In this document: positions 1 through 7,219 of the stretch, piece after piece | How the letters are laid out: the number at the start of each line of letters is the position of its first letter | How positions within the stretch are numbered: position 1 is the first letter of the stretch | From: Methylacidiphilum sp. | Lineage (GTDB): Bacteria; Verrucomicrobiota; Verrucomicrobiia; CAIQCK01 | Length of the DNA stretch: 20,731 nucleotides | Reading direction: 5' to 3' | Assembly (NCBI GenBank): GCA_020718125.1 | Contig: DYDC01000012.1 | Span: 1 to 20,731 of the forward strand | Notes under the pieces: generated by a model | Seen by the model: only the letters and a program-made list of their open reading frames with translations | Database searches by the model: none | Told to the model about the DNA's origin: nothing | Position numbers and translations under genes: made by a program

Positions 1-124
1 GGGCTATTCTCGACCGTCCCTTTCGGGACTTGGCGCGGGTGTCAAGTTGCGCCCGGGGTATTGGAGCAATGGAGTATTGGGTTTGCAGTGTCAGCCATCA
101 CTCCAATAGTCGAAACGTCTGTCG
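1..124. other. Non-coding left edge with two short inverted repeats
   Basis: I see no convincing gene here. GTCCC (16-20) and GGGAC (25-29) can form a 5-bp hairpin with a TTTC loop. TATTGGAG (59-66) is repeated inverted as CTCCAATA (101-108), with a partial further copy (GGAGTATTGG) between them. The stretch follows the stop of the broken minus-strand gene, so either hairpin could help terminate its transcript, but no U-tract is present on that strand. Confidence 0.35.
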
Positions 125-1243
125 CTACGGAAACAGGCCATGCGCCGCTGGCGCAGGCAGCTTTAGAGGCTGCGTGGCCGCGCCGCCGGGTTTTGCAAAC
201 ACCGCGCAGCCGGTGTCGGCGTAGAGCAGCGGCCAGCGGGCCTCGTTGCGGAGGCGGAACTCGATGGTGGAGCCGCGTGGCGCCAGCGCGAGATCGGTTG
301 GGTGCTCATCGAGCAGTTTGCGCCAGCCGTCGCGGCCGACCGTGAAGTCGAGCGAGATCTTCAACGATTGTGGCGGGAAAACCGTGACGTAGCGGCCATC
401 GGCGCTGAAGCGGCACTGGCCGTGGAGTTTCCATGCGGCGTATTCGGCCCACGGATAGAACGCGGCGACGTTGCCGCGGAGGTTGTTCAGGCGCAGAAAC
501 TCGACACCACCGACCGGATAATAGACGCCGCCGGGATCGGGCGCAGCCGGCACGCGCAACCACAGCGGATGCGAGCGGAGTCATGTTACCCCGATGACGG
601 CGGCGACGGCCGCCGCCGCCAGCGGAAGCACGACCGGCAGGGCCCGCAGTCGCGGCGGCAGGCTTTGCTCGCGCCAGCGCGCGATGAACTGTTCCACCAC
701 TGGTGGCAGCATCGCGACGACGGCCAGGCCAAACAGCGGCACGTCGCGCACCTGCCGGAAACCCATCATGGCGAGCACGGCTAGTGTGAGCCAGCGATGC
801 AGCCCCTTTTCGCGCGCGACAGCGAGCAATACAAATGCGGCCGCGGCGGAGAGGAGCGTGACTAAGGCGAGGCGGGTGATGGTGAATGGTCTGGCGATGA
901 GGTGCGTGCCGAGGATGGCGAGGCCGGCAACGACGCCGGCGTGGAGGTTGGCCCAGAGGACAAAGAGAAGGGGGATCAGCCACGTGGCGCGTCCGCATTG
1001 GAGCCAGGCGATGAGCAGCGGCACGAACAGCAGCGTGAACATCGCCGGGCGCCACGGCATCGCGCCGACGGAGATGCGGGGCAACGCGATGGCGAACGTG
1101 AGCAGCGTGACGATCGAGGACGCGCCAGCGCGCCGGGCCGTGCGATAGGCGAGGACGCAAGCGCCGAGCATCATGACATGGGTCAACGCGCGGGCCGTCG
1201 CGCCACCGCCGGCTGTGAAGAGCGGGTAAACGACGGAGTGGGC
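125..1243 (-). pseudogene. Broken multi-pass membrane protein gene (in-frame TGA, N-terminus missing)
   Basis: Two open stretches on the minus strand, 1282-584 and 580-128, lie in the same frame, separated by one TGA at 583-581. The first encodes about seven hydrophobic segments, including a LLFVLWANLHAGVVAGLAIL-like segment. The second encodes a soluble tail with YYPVGGVEFLRLNNLRGNV, YPWAEYAAWKL and a terminal LALAPRGS/LLYADTGCAVFAKPGG block. I know this order (membrane half, then an xFPxxAVxFLRxxxLxGNxFNxYxWGGYL-like domain, then a short C-terminal strand) from single bacterial membrane proteins resembling glycosyltransferases. The two pieces therefore read as one gene interrupted by a nonsense codon. 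Family-like sequence starts abruptly near 1240 (SVVYPLF, LGACVLAYR). The usual first part is absent, the nearest start is a TTG at 1186, and a stop lies just upstream at 1285-1283. No substrate can be assigned. The TGA could be a sequencing error, but the missing N-terminus argues for real decay. Confidence 0.6.
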
Positions 1244-1250
1244 GCTGCGG

Positions 1251-1877
1251 ATGGACGTGCTGATCTTCGGTTCGCTGCCGTGCTATTGGTTCGAGAGCTG
1301 GATATGCGGGACGATGCACGCGGTGATGTTGGGCTGCTATTCGATGCGCTACGTGATGGCCCCAGTGCTCGCGGTGGTGTTGTATCGTGCGCGGAACGAG
1401 GTTGTATTCCGCAACTTCATGCTGGCTGTAGTGGGCGCGCTCTACGCCGGCTACATCGGTTACCTGCTCGTGCCAGTGTCGCCGCCGCTGGTGTTGAAAA
1501 GCCTGCCGCTGGCGGAACAACTCAAGGCAAACAACCCCGCCGTGCGGGCGGTGCTGGAGGCTTACACGAGCGGGCCGCTGCGCACGCCATGCGACTGTTT
1601 TCCCAGCCTGCACACGGCAGTGACGGTGGTGGCGCTTGTGTCAGCGTGGCGGCACGCGCGGCTATGGTTCTGGGTGCTGCTGCCGTTTGGGACGGGACTC
1701 GTTCTTGCGACGCAGTATGCACGCATCCACTTCGCGATTGACCTGATCGCCGGCGCGGTGCTGGCGGTGGTGATGGTCTGGGCCGCGCCGCGGGTGAACG
1801 CGCGCTGGTTTGGTGACGCGCGTTATCGCACGTCGTCGGCGGCGGGATCGCCGGAGCCGGCGTCGGCGCCACGATAG
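1251..1877 (+). CDS. PAP2-superfamily membrane phosphatase, probably N-terminally truncated
   Basis: The 208-residue integral membrane protein carries the two hallmark blocks of the PAP2/inositolphosphotransferase-like family. PSLHTA is at about residues 118-123, with the catalytic-loop His at 121. RIHFAID is at 158-164, with Arg158, His160 and Asp164. Several hydrophobic helices surround them (residues 33-45, 57-77, 137-155, 164-180). Family members hydrolyse or transfer phosphate from lipid phosphates at the membrane; the substrate here is unknown. ATG 1251 is the only reasonable start, because a TAA at 1227-1229 closes the frame. Family proteins usually have about 60-90 residues and one or two helices before the LFG-P-WxE segment, which here begins at residue 5, so the N-terminus looks lost. 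The last 55 bases overlap the end of the converging ClpX-like gene. It may be non-functional. Confidence 0.75.
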   Translation: MDVLIFGSLPCYWFESWICGTMHAVMLGCYSMRYVMAPVLAVVLYRARNEVVFRNFMLAVVGALYAGYIGYLLVPVSPPLVLKSLPLAEQLKANNPAVRAVLEAYTSGPLRTPCDCFPSLHTAVTVVALVSAWRHARLWFWVLLPFGTGLVLATQYARIHFAIDLIAGAVLAVVMVWAAPRVNARWFGDARYRTSSAAGSPEPASAPR

Positions 1878-3424
1878 GAGGCGAGCACGAGGTCGCTGAG
1901 GTGTTTCTCGGCGTTCTCGACGGCGGCGCGCGGGAGCGTGAACTCGGTCTGGCCGGAGTTCTTCTTGATGAGCTTCAAGCCGAACTCGTAATCCTTGAAC
2001 AACTCGTGGCAGATGTCGCGCACGGGCTGGTGGGTGGTCATCGCCCGCTCGACAATGGCCTCGGCGGCGTCCGTCTCCAGGAGCAGCTTGCACTCGTGTT
2101 TCTGGTTGAACCGCTCGATCCATTCACGCACCAACATCCCGGCGGCGACGCGCTCTTCGTAGCCTGTGTCGGTCATGATCTTGTGAAGTTCGGCATCGGG
2201 ATGCTCGACCAGCGCGGGCGTGACCACAAAGCGGCGGATGTTGGATGAGGGGAGCTGAAACTTGAACTCGCGCAGGACGCGCTCGCAGACGGTGACGAGC
2301 GCGCGCGCTCCGGTGTGCTCGGCAACGGCCTGCCTGGCGATGGCGCGGAGGCCCTCGTCGGTGAAGAGCACGTCAATGCCGAACGCGCGGAAGCTCCGCT
2401 CGTATTGGTGGATGATCGAGCCTTCGCTGCGCCTGAGGATGGCGTAGAGGTCGTCCTCGGTCAGTTCCTTGCAGATGACGCGGACGGGCAGCCGGCCGAT
2501 GAACTCCGGCTCGAAGCCGAACTTGATGAAGTCCTCGGTGCGCGCGCGGTGGAGCAACTCGTCGCGCGGGATTTCGCCGCGGATGGCCGCGCCGAAGCCG
2601 ATCTGGGCCTCGCGCAGGCGGGCGCGGACGACGTCGTCGAGCTTGTCAAACGCGCCGCTGACGATGAAGAGGATGTGGCGGGTGTTGAGGGTCTGTTTCT
2701 TGATCTTGCCATGGCGCTGGAATTCGAGCGCGGCCTGGAGCTGGCCGGTGAGGTCGGTCTGCGAGCGCAGCGGCACCTCGGTCTCTTCCATGAGCTTCAG
2801 GAGGTTGGACTGGACGCCGCGGCCGGAGACGTCGCGGCCGACGAGGTTTGGAGCGCTGGCGATCTTGTCCACCTCGTCAATGTAGATGATGCCGTATTGG
2901 GCGAGTTTGACGTTGCCGTCAGCCTTCTGGACCAGTTCGCGGATGAGGTCCTCGACGTCGCCGCCGACGTAGCCGGTCTCGCTGAACTTGGTGGCGTCGC
3001 CTTTGACAAAGGGGACGCCGATGAGTTGGGCAATGCACTTGATGAGGTAGGTCTTGCCGACGCCGGTCGGGCCGATGAGGATGACGTTTTGTTTCTGGTA
3101 TTCGCCCTCGGCCTTGCCCGCCTCGGCGAGCTTGACGTGGTTGTAATGGTCGCAGACGGCGATGGAGAGGACTTTCTTGGCCTCGTCCTGCTGGATGACG
3201 TAGCGGTCGAGGTGTGCTTTGATCTGCTTGGGCTTGTAGTTGAACTCGAATTGGATCGGCTTCTGCTCGCCCGGCTCGCCCGGCTCGTCGGTCTGGGCCG
3301 TGTCGGGCTGGGGCTGCATGGAGACGAAGACCGTCTTGTCGCCATACTGTTGCTTGAGGAAATCGCCCAATTTGCGCTGGAATTCCTCCGGCGCCGGCGG
3401 CGGCGTGTTTGCGTTCGGGTCCAT
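1823..3424 (-). CDS. clpX: ClpX-like AAA+ unfoldase lacking the zinc-binding domain
   Basis: 533 residues. The core is clearly ClpX. Walker A GPTGVGKT is at 118-125, pore-loop GYVG at 151-154, Walker B IIYIDE at 179-184, the ClpP-docking IGF loop at 275-277 (IGFGA), arginine-finger box GFEPEFIGRLP at 303-313, and sensor-2 GAR at 372-374. ClpX normally feeds unfolded substrates to the ClpP peptidase. Canonical ClpX is about 420 residues with an N-terminal four-cysteine zinc domain. Here that domain is replaced by a roughly 60-residue Pro/Gln-rich leader. The RKH-loop region is different, and an extra C-terminal domain of about 115 residues (416-533) is added. It is thus a ClpX paralogue or variant that keeps the ClpP contact but probably selects substrates differently. 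ATG 3424 is preferred over the in-frame upstream TTG because a -10 box (TATATT) lies between them. No clpP is nearby. Confidence 0.88.
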   Translation of the reverse strand: MDPNANTPPPAPEEFQRKLGDFLKQQYGDKTVFVSMQPQPDTAQTDEPGEPGEQKPIQFEFNYKPKQIKAHLDRYVIQQDEAKKVLSIAVCDHYNHVKLAEAGKAEGEYQKQNVILIGPTGVGKTYLIKCIAQLIGVPFVKGDATKFSETGYVGGDVEDLIRELVQKADGNVKLAQYGIIYIDEVDKIASAPNLVGRDVSGRGVQSNLLKLMEETEVPLRSQTDLTGQLQAALEFQRHGKIKKQTLNTRHILFIVSGAFDKLDDVVRARLREAQIGFGAAIRGEIPRDELLHRARTEDFIKFGFEPEFIGRLPVRVICKELTEDDLYAILRRSEGSIIHQYERSFRAFGIDVLFTDEGLRAIARQAVAEHTGARALVTVCERVLREFKFQLPSSNIRRFVVTPALVEHPDAELHKIMTDTGYEERVAAGMLVREWIERFNQKHECKLLLETDAAEAIVERAMTTHQPVRDICHELFKDYEFGLKLIKKNSGQTEFTLPRAAVENAEKHLSDLVLASYRGADAGSGDPAADDVR

Positions 3425-3432
3425 GGCGGTCG

Positions 3433-3438
3433 AATATA
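3433..3438 (-). promoter_or_regulatory. Putative -10 box of the ClpX-like gene
   Basis: TATATT on the minus strand ends 8 bases before ATG 3424. The -35 region 17 bases upstream is poor. If used, transcription would begin at or next to the start codon, giving a leaderless or near-leaderless mRNA. No Shine-Dalgarno sequence is present before the ATG, which fits. Confidence 0.45.
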
Positions 3439-3485
3439 CACAGCGTGACCCGGTTTGCACGGTTCATTTAGGTGACAATTCCTAG

Positions 3486-3514
3486 TTGACGCGCATGGAC
3501 TGTTTCTGTAGAAG
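3486..3514 (+). promoter_or_regulatory. Sigma70-type promoter of the TPR-ExbB-ExbD operon
   Basis: TTGACG (3486-3491), a 17-base spacer, then TAGAAG (3509-3514). Expected transcription start is near 3521. This places in-frame starts TTG 3486 and ATG 3495 inside or upstream of the promoter, so it favours ATG 3534 for the first gene. Confidence 0.5.
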
Positions 3515-3533
3515 GCACGGCACTTTGGTTGGC

Positions 3534-4310
3534 ATGCTTGTGAGTTCAAGGTTTTGTCTAATCGGTGTGTGCGTGCTGGCGGCGGCATGGGGGATGCCCC
3601 AGGCGCGCGCGCAAGCCGGTGCGGATTATTTCACCCTTCTCAGCGGTGAACAGCGCGCCGTCACGGTCACGCGTGTGGACCGGCAGAATCTCTACTACCG
3701 GACTCCTTCGGGCGAACTGCCGCAACCGTTGCGCAGCCTCAAGGCGTGGGGCCTGGCCGAGCGGCCCACGGTGCAGGCCGCGCTGAAGGCGGTCAATGCG
3801 GACCAGTATGCCCAGGCTGTTCCGGCACTCAAGGCGATCGTGGATGCGTTTCTGGACTCCCCCGCCGCCGCCTACCCTTGGGTGTCTGATTCGGCCGTTG
3901 CGTTGGTCCGGTCCTATTCCGAGTTGAAGCAGTATGGAGAAGCCGACGCGGTAGCCAAGAGGTTCATGGCCAGCCTCCCGAAGGAAGTCAACCGCGTGAA
4001 ACCGTATCTGGCGCTGGCGCTGGCGGGCCAGAAGAAGTATGACGAGGCCATCGCGCTCCTGCAGGAGGTGGTCAAAGATGGCGGGAAGAAACTGGCTGTC
4101 AACCCGACCGATAGCCGGGCATTCGGCCAGGCTTATCTTGCCCTTGGCGACTGCTACGCGGGCAAAGGGGAGGAGGAGAAAGCCCTTGAAGCCTACCTCA
4201 CCACCGTGGCGCTCTATTTCCAGGATGAATCTGTAACGCGTCAGGCCCAGGCCAAAGCCGACGAGTTGAAGAAGAAACTGCGCCCGGCCGAAGCGAAACC
4301 GGCCTCGTGA
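3534..4310 (+). CDS. Secreted tetratricopeptide-repeat protein, first gene of the ExbB/ExbD operon
   Basis: 258 residues. An N-terminal signal peptide (Arg6, hydrophobic core about 8-20, likely signal peptidase I site after ARA near residue 27) targets it to the periplasm. A short beta-like domain follows (YFTLLSGEQRAVTVTRV, then YYRTPSGEL). The rest is helical repeat: about four TPR-like units, with AxxLxxxGQKKYDEAIALLQE and LGDCYAGKGEEEKALEAY the clearest. TPR proteins are scaffolds. Position directly before exbB suggests this one partners the motor in the periplasm or envelope; that is inferred. ATG 3534 is chosen because it gives a normal signal peptide and lies downstream of the probable promoter. 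TTG 3525, 9 bases after AGAAGG (3510-3515), is an alternative. The stop overlaps GTG 4307, and the next ATG start is 50 bases on. Confidence 0.75.
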   Translation: MLVSSRFCLIGVCVLAAAWGMPQARAQAGADYFTLLSGEQRAVTVTRVDRQNLYYRTPSGELPQPLRSLKAWGLAERPTVQAALKAVNADQYAQAVPALKAIVDAFLDSPAAAYPWVSDSAVALVRSYSELKQYGEADAVAKRFMASLPKEVNRVKPYLALALAGQKKYDEAIALLQEVVKDGGKKLAVNPTDSRAFGQAYLALGDCYAGKGEEEKALEAYLTTVALYFQDESVTRQAQAKADELKKKLRPAEAKPAS

Positions 4311-4360
4311 AGCAATTGCTGAACCTTGTCCCTGAAATTATGCGGAGAAACCAAACAGCC

Positions 4361-5317
4361 ATGAAACACAAACTGAACCTCGGATCAAATATTCGCTGGA
4401 TCGCCACGGGCGCCGTCGCGGCACTGGCGTTGACGTTGCCCGACGCGGCGTGGGCCGCGGCCGGCGGCTCCAAGACCCTGATGGACCACTTCAAGGAGGG
4501 TGGCATCGTCATGATCCCGCTGCTGATCTGCTCGATCTTGATGTTGGGCATCATCCTCGAGCTGGCCTACAAGGTTCGCGTTTCCAAGTGCGCCCCCGCG
4601 CCCGTGGTGGAGCAGCTTCACAGGGCCGTCGCGGATGGCAACTACCAGGAGGCCTGGCGCGTCTGCAACAACAACCCCTGCGTGCTTTCCAGCATCCTCA
4701 AGCCCGCCGTCCAGCGCGTCGGCCGCGGCAAGGAAGTGGTCCAGACCATCCTCGAAGAACACGCCATGAAAGAGGCCATTGGCTGGCGGTCGCGCATTGG
4801 CTACCTCTCGATGATGGGTGTTATCGCGCCGATGTTCGGACTGATGGGCACGACCACGGGGATGATCAAGGCGTTCTCGGCCATCGCCGCCGGCGGCGTG
4901 CTCTCCGACCCGACCCGGCTCTCGCTGGCCATCTCCGAGTGCTTGGTGGCCACCGCCACGGGCCTGTTCGTCGCGGTGCCCGGCTTCGTCGGCTTCTACT
5001 TCTTCCGCAACCGCATCCAGTCCACCATGGTCAGCGTCGAGGACGTCATAAACCGCCTCCTCGACGATGTTCCGTTCGAGCAGCTTCAGGGTATCAAGGT
5101 CGGCGCGCAGCTCGAGGCCGAGTTGGGCGCTGGCGACGCGGCGGCCCCGGACGCGGCGGGTGGCTGGGCTGCTGCTGCTCCTGCGGCGGCCGATGCGATG
5201 CCCACCCCGGCTCCAGCCGCCGGCGCGGTGATGGTGCCCTGCCCGAACTGCAGCGCGCAGATCCCCCAGGGTATCCCGAACTGCCCGCACTGCAAGGCGC
5301 AGTTGGAGTGGGCGTAA
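4361..5317 (+). CDS. exbB: ExbB/TolQ/MotA-family proton channel with signal peptide and C-terminal zinc ribbon
   Basis: 318 residues. Residues 1-35 look like a cleavable signal sequence (hydrophobic 14-26, site after AWA). The MotA/TolQ/ExbB channel follows: TM1 at 48-70, a cytoplasmic loop, TM2 at 150-170 with FGLMGTTTGMI, and TM3 at 190-215 with CLVATATGLFVAVP. ExbB pentamers hold an ExbD dimer and use the proton gradient to drive outer-membrane transport or envelope tasks. After residue 255 comes an Ala/Pro linker, then CPNC (294-297) and CPHC (308-311), a short zinc ribbon. That tail is not part of ordinary ExbB and should lie in the cytoplasm. ATG 4361 is preferred to GTG 4307 because it begins a normal signal peptide and has GGAG (4344-4347) upstream, though 13 bases away. 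The gene is followed by two exbD genes. Confidence 0.88.
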   Translation: MKHKLNLGSNIRWIATGAVAALALTLPDAAWAAAGGSKTLMDHFKEGGIVMIPLLICSILMLGIILELAYKVRVSKCAPAPVVEQLHRAVADGNYQEAWRVCNNNPCVLSSILKPAVQRVGRGKEVVQTILEEHAMKEAIGWRSRIGYLSMMGVIAPMFGLMGTTTGMIKAFSAIAAGGVLSDPTRLSLAISECLVATATGLFVAVPGFVGFYFFRNRIQSTMVSVEDVINRLLDDVPFEQLQGIKVGAQLEAELGAGDAAAPDAAGGWAAAAPAAADAMPTPAPAAGAVMVPCPNCSAQIPQGIPNCPHCKAQLEWA

Positions 5318-5365
5318 CCCGCGCGGCGAGCGGTTCAAAAGTCCAATCGAACAGAGCGCGTTTTC

Positions 5366-5884
5366 ATGGCGAAGAAAGAATCGAGAACCGAGAAGATGAT
5401 GGGCGAGTTGGAGGAGCCGGAGATCTCCATTGCCGCCATGTGCGACGTGCTTTTCGTGCTGCTGACGTTTTTCATGAGCGTCACTTCCATGGACATCATC
5501 CGCCAAACGGCCGAGGTGCCCCTGCCCGACGCGCGCGATGCCACCAAGGCCAAGGAAAAGCAGAAGTGGGTCTACATAGACATCCTCTGGACGCCCGGCC
5601 GTGGCGGCGAGTGCTACTGCGAAGAACGCAAGTATTCCGAGCCGGAGATGCTCGCGCCGCTGCTCTCCAAGCGCAACGCCGAGGCTGGCCTCAACACCGC
5701 CTACATCCGCGCCGACAAGTCCACGCAGTATTTCTACATGTCCCGGCTGACCAAGGTCATCGCTGAAGCCGGCATCCCGAACCTGGTCTTTGGCACGTAT
5801 GCGGAAGCGGCCACGGCCCCGGAGGGCGGCGCACGGCCTGGAGCGCCAGCCGGCAAGGGAGCGGGCAAAGCGACCGGCAAGTAA
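5366..5884 (+). CDS. exbD: ExbD/TolR-family protein 1
   Basis: 172 residues. A short cytoplasmic N-terminus with EPEISIAAMCDVLFVLLTFFM gives the single TM helix at about 23-40, with the family Asp (CDVLF, about Asp27) expected to carry protons. A periplasmic domain follows (VYIDILW, YIRADKS, ending in AGIPNLVFGTY). A Gly/Ala/Pro-rich tail (residues 150-172) follows the usual family length of about 140. A Cys pair (ECYCEE) sits in an insert of the periplasmic domain and could form a disulfide. It would pair with the ExbB-type channel 48 bases upstream and with the second ExbD 13 bases downstream. No Shine-Dalgarno sequence is evident. Confidence 0.85.
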   Translation: MAKKESRTEKMMGELEEPEISIAAMCDVLFVLLTFFMSVTSMDIIRQTAEVPLPDARDATKAKEKQKWVYIDILWTPGRGGECYCEERKYSEPEMLAPLLSKRNAEAGLNTAYIRADKSTQYFYMSRLTKVIAEAGIPNLVFGTYAEAATAPEGGARPGAPAGKGAGKATGK

Positions 5885-5897
5885 TCCTACCCTCATC

Positions 5898-6326
5898 ATG
5901 CGCACCAAGGTTCCAGAAGAAACGGAGATCGGTTTCCAAATCACCCCGATGGTGGACATCGTGGCGTTGCTGATCATGTTCTTCATGTGCTGCGCCGGGG
6001 CGGTCAAGACCGAGACCCAGATCGGCGTGAACCTGCCCGGCCAGGGCGCGCCCGGCGAGCACGTCGTGGACGTCGAGGTCTATATCGCCATCCGTCCCGA
6101 CGGCGCGGTCGCCTTCAACGAAGCGCCCATCGCCAATCCCGAGGATGACCGGCTGTCGGAGTTGCGCGCCAAGCTCAAGAGCATCATGCAGAAGTTTGGC
6201 GAGAAGACCCCGGTCTTCATCCAGCCCGATCCCGGCGTCATCCACCAGCGCGTCGTGGACGTGCTCGACGCCTGCGCCGCCTCCGGCGTCAAGAACCTCA
6301 CCTTCCAGGACGTGACCGCCGGCTGA
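5898..6326 (+). CDS. exbD: ExbD/TolR-family protein 2
   Basis: 142 residues, the usual ExbD length. The N-terminal block IGFQITPMVDIVALLIMFFM is the family signature: cytoplasmic Pro, then the TM-embedded Asp at about residue 20. The periplasmic domain follows (VEVYIAIRPDGAVAFNE, TPVFIQPDPGVIHQRVVDVLDAC, ending GVKNLTFQ). This second copy is closer to canonical ExbD than the first. Such paired ExbDs after one ExbB suggest a heterodimeric rod in the motor, which is an inference. ATG 5898 is chosen; the open frame extends upstream to 5790 but only inside the preceding gene. The operon seems to end here, since a separate promoter-like sequence precedes the next gene. Confidence 0.88.
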   Translation: MRTKVPEETEIGFQITPMVDIVALLIMFFMCCAGAVKTETQIGVNLPGQGAPGEHVVDVEVYIAIRPDGAVAFNEAPIANPEDDRLSELRAKLKSIMQKFGEKTPVFIQPDPGVIHQRVVDVLDACAASGVKNLTFQDVTAG

Positions 6327-6455
6327 TCGTTGCCGGCATTTCTGTTCTCGCCGCACCAACATCCCCGCAGGCAAGTCTGTCGTTGGAGTTGGCGACGTCA
6401 GGAGCGACAAGGGGATTGCCCATCTCTCTCCGCTATTCCTCCGCAGTTTTGGTTT

Positions 6456-6483
6456 TTGAAATGCAACGACCAGCCACTATAGT
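6456..6483 (+). promoter_or_regulatory. Putative promoter of the 6494 membrane protein
   Basis: TTGAAA (6456-6461), 16 bases, then TATAGT (6478-6483). The predicted transcription start is about 6490, 4 bases before ATG 6494. The earlier in-frame ATG 6461 overlaps the -35 box, so 6494 is the better start. Confidence 0.45.
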
Positions 6484-6493
6484 CGCGGCATTG

Positions 6494-7216
6494 ATGACGA
6501 CTCCGGCGGCAAAATGCACGGGACGTGAACTGCTCTGGCTGGTGCGCGGGCTGTCCTTTGTGTTGACGGGATGGCTGGCGGGGCTGGCCGGCGTGGCGTT
6601 GACGGGAGTGCCGTTGGCGGCCATGGGGTCGGGACTGCTGCTCTTGCTCGTGTCTTTGGGCGCGTGGGTGGTGGCGCTGGGCGCGAGCGCGTTAAACTGC
6701 CTGACAACGCCGGGGCCGCGGGTGAAGGCCGCCGCGAAGCGGTGTGTCTGGCTGGCGTGGGGGACGCTGTTTCTGTCGCCGTTCGCGTATTTCTGGAGCC
6801 GCGCGCCGTGGCTGGATTATCTGACGGCGAACGTCGTGTTGCTGGCGGTGTGCGCGGTTGCATTGCTGCTCAGCGTGGACCGGCTGGCGTTGCGGCTGGC
6901 GGAGTTCTTCCGGGACGAAACGCTCGCGGTCATGGCGCGGATCGGCGAGATCGCGTGTTATGCGATGATTGTGTTTCCGATGATGGCCGGTTTCCTGGGG
7001 TTGTGTGTTGTTTGTCATCTGCGGCAACAGCCGTTTCTCAATGCGATTGGCGAGGCGATGGGGTGGCTGCATCCGTGGGCGAAGGCCGTCGTGCTTGCGC
7101 CGGCGTGCTTCACGGTGGCGCTGCTATGGACGCTCAAAGCGGTCGCGCTGGCGCGGATCGAGGAGTTGGAAAGCCGTGCGCCCGCGCCGACGGAGGCTGG
7201 AAAACGCGGTGTGTGA
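6494..7216 (+). CDS. Multi-pass membrane protein of unknown function
   Basis: 240 residues. I do not recognise the family. About five to six hydrophobic segments are visible: roughly residues 16-34, 38-60, 78-92, 104-122, 152-172 and 194-212. They are joined by short, Arg/Lys-containing loops (RVKAAAKR, SVDRLALRLAEFF). No catalytic motif is evident. A mid-protein stretch with the shape FFRDETLAVMARIGEIACYAMIV separates two membrane halves. The C-terminus is short, charged and cytoplasmic-looking. Start ATG 6494 is chosen over ATG 6461 and TTG 6383 on promoter position. The gene stops 3 bases before the end of the converging aminotransferase gene, leaving no room for a dedicated terminator. 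It could belong to a DUF-type membrane family. Confidence 0.6.
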   Translation: MTTPAAKCTGRELLWLVRGLSFVLTGWLAGLAGVALTGVPLAAMGSGLLLLLVSLGAWVVALGASALNCLTTPGPRVKAAAKRCVWLAWGTLFLSPFAYFWSRAPWLDYLTANVVLLAVCAVALLLSVDRLALRLAEFFRDETLAVMARIGEIACYAMIVFPMMAGFLGLCVVCHLRQQPFLNAIGEAMGWLHPWAKAVVLAPACFTVALLWTLKAVALARIEELESRAPAPTEAGKRGV

Positions 7217-7219
7217 TGG

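Noticed and set aside
2315..3448. 377-codon plus-strand open frame opposite the ClpX-like gene
   Set aside because: Antisense frame dominated by Leu/Asp/Ala/Val with no motif; ClpX motifs are intact on the other strand.
3486..3533. Earlier starts (TTG 3486, ATG 3495) for the TPR protein
   Set aside because: They fall inside or before the likely promoter and would put a charged, Cys-rich stretch before the signal peptide.
4385..6007. 540-codon minus-strand frame opposite exbB/exbD
   Set aside because: Shadow frame, His/Arg/Gly-rich, inconsistent with the clear membrane proteins on the plus strand.
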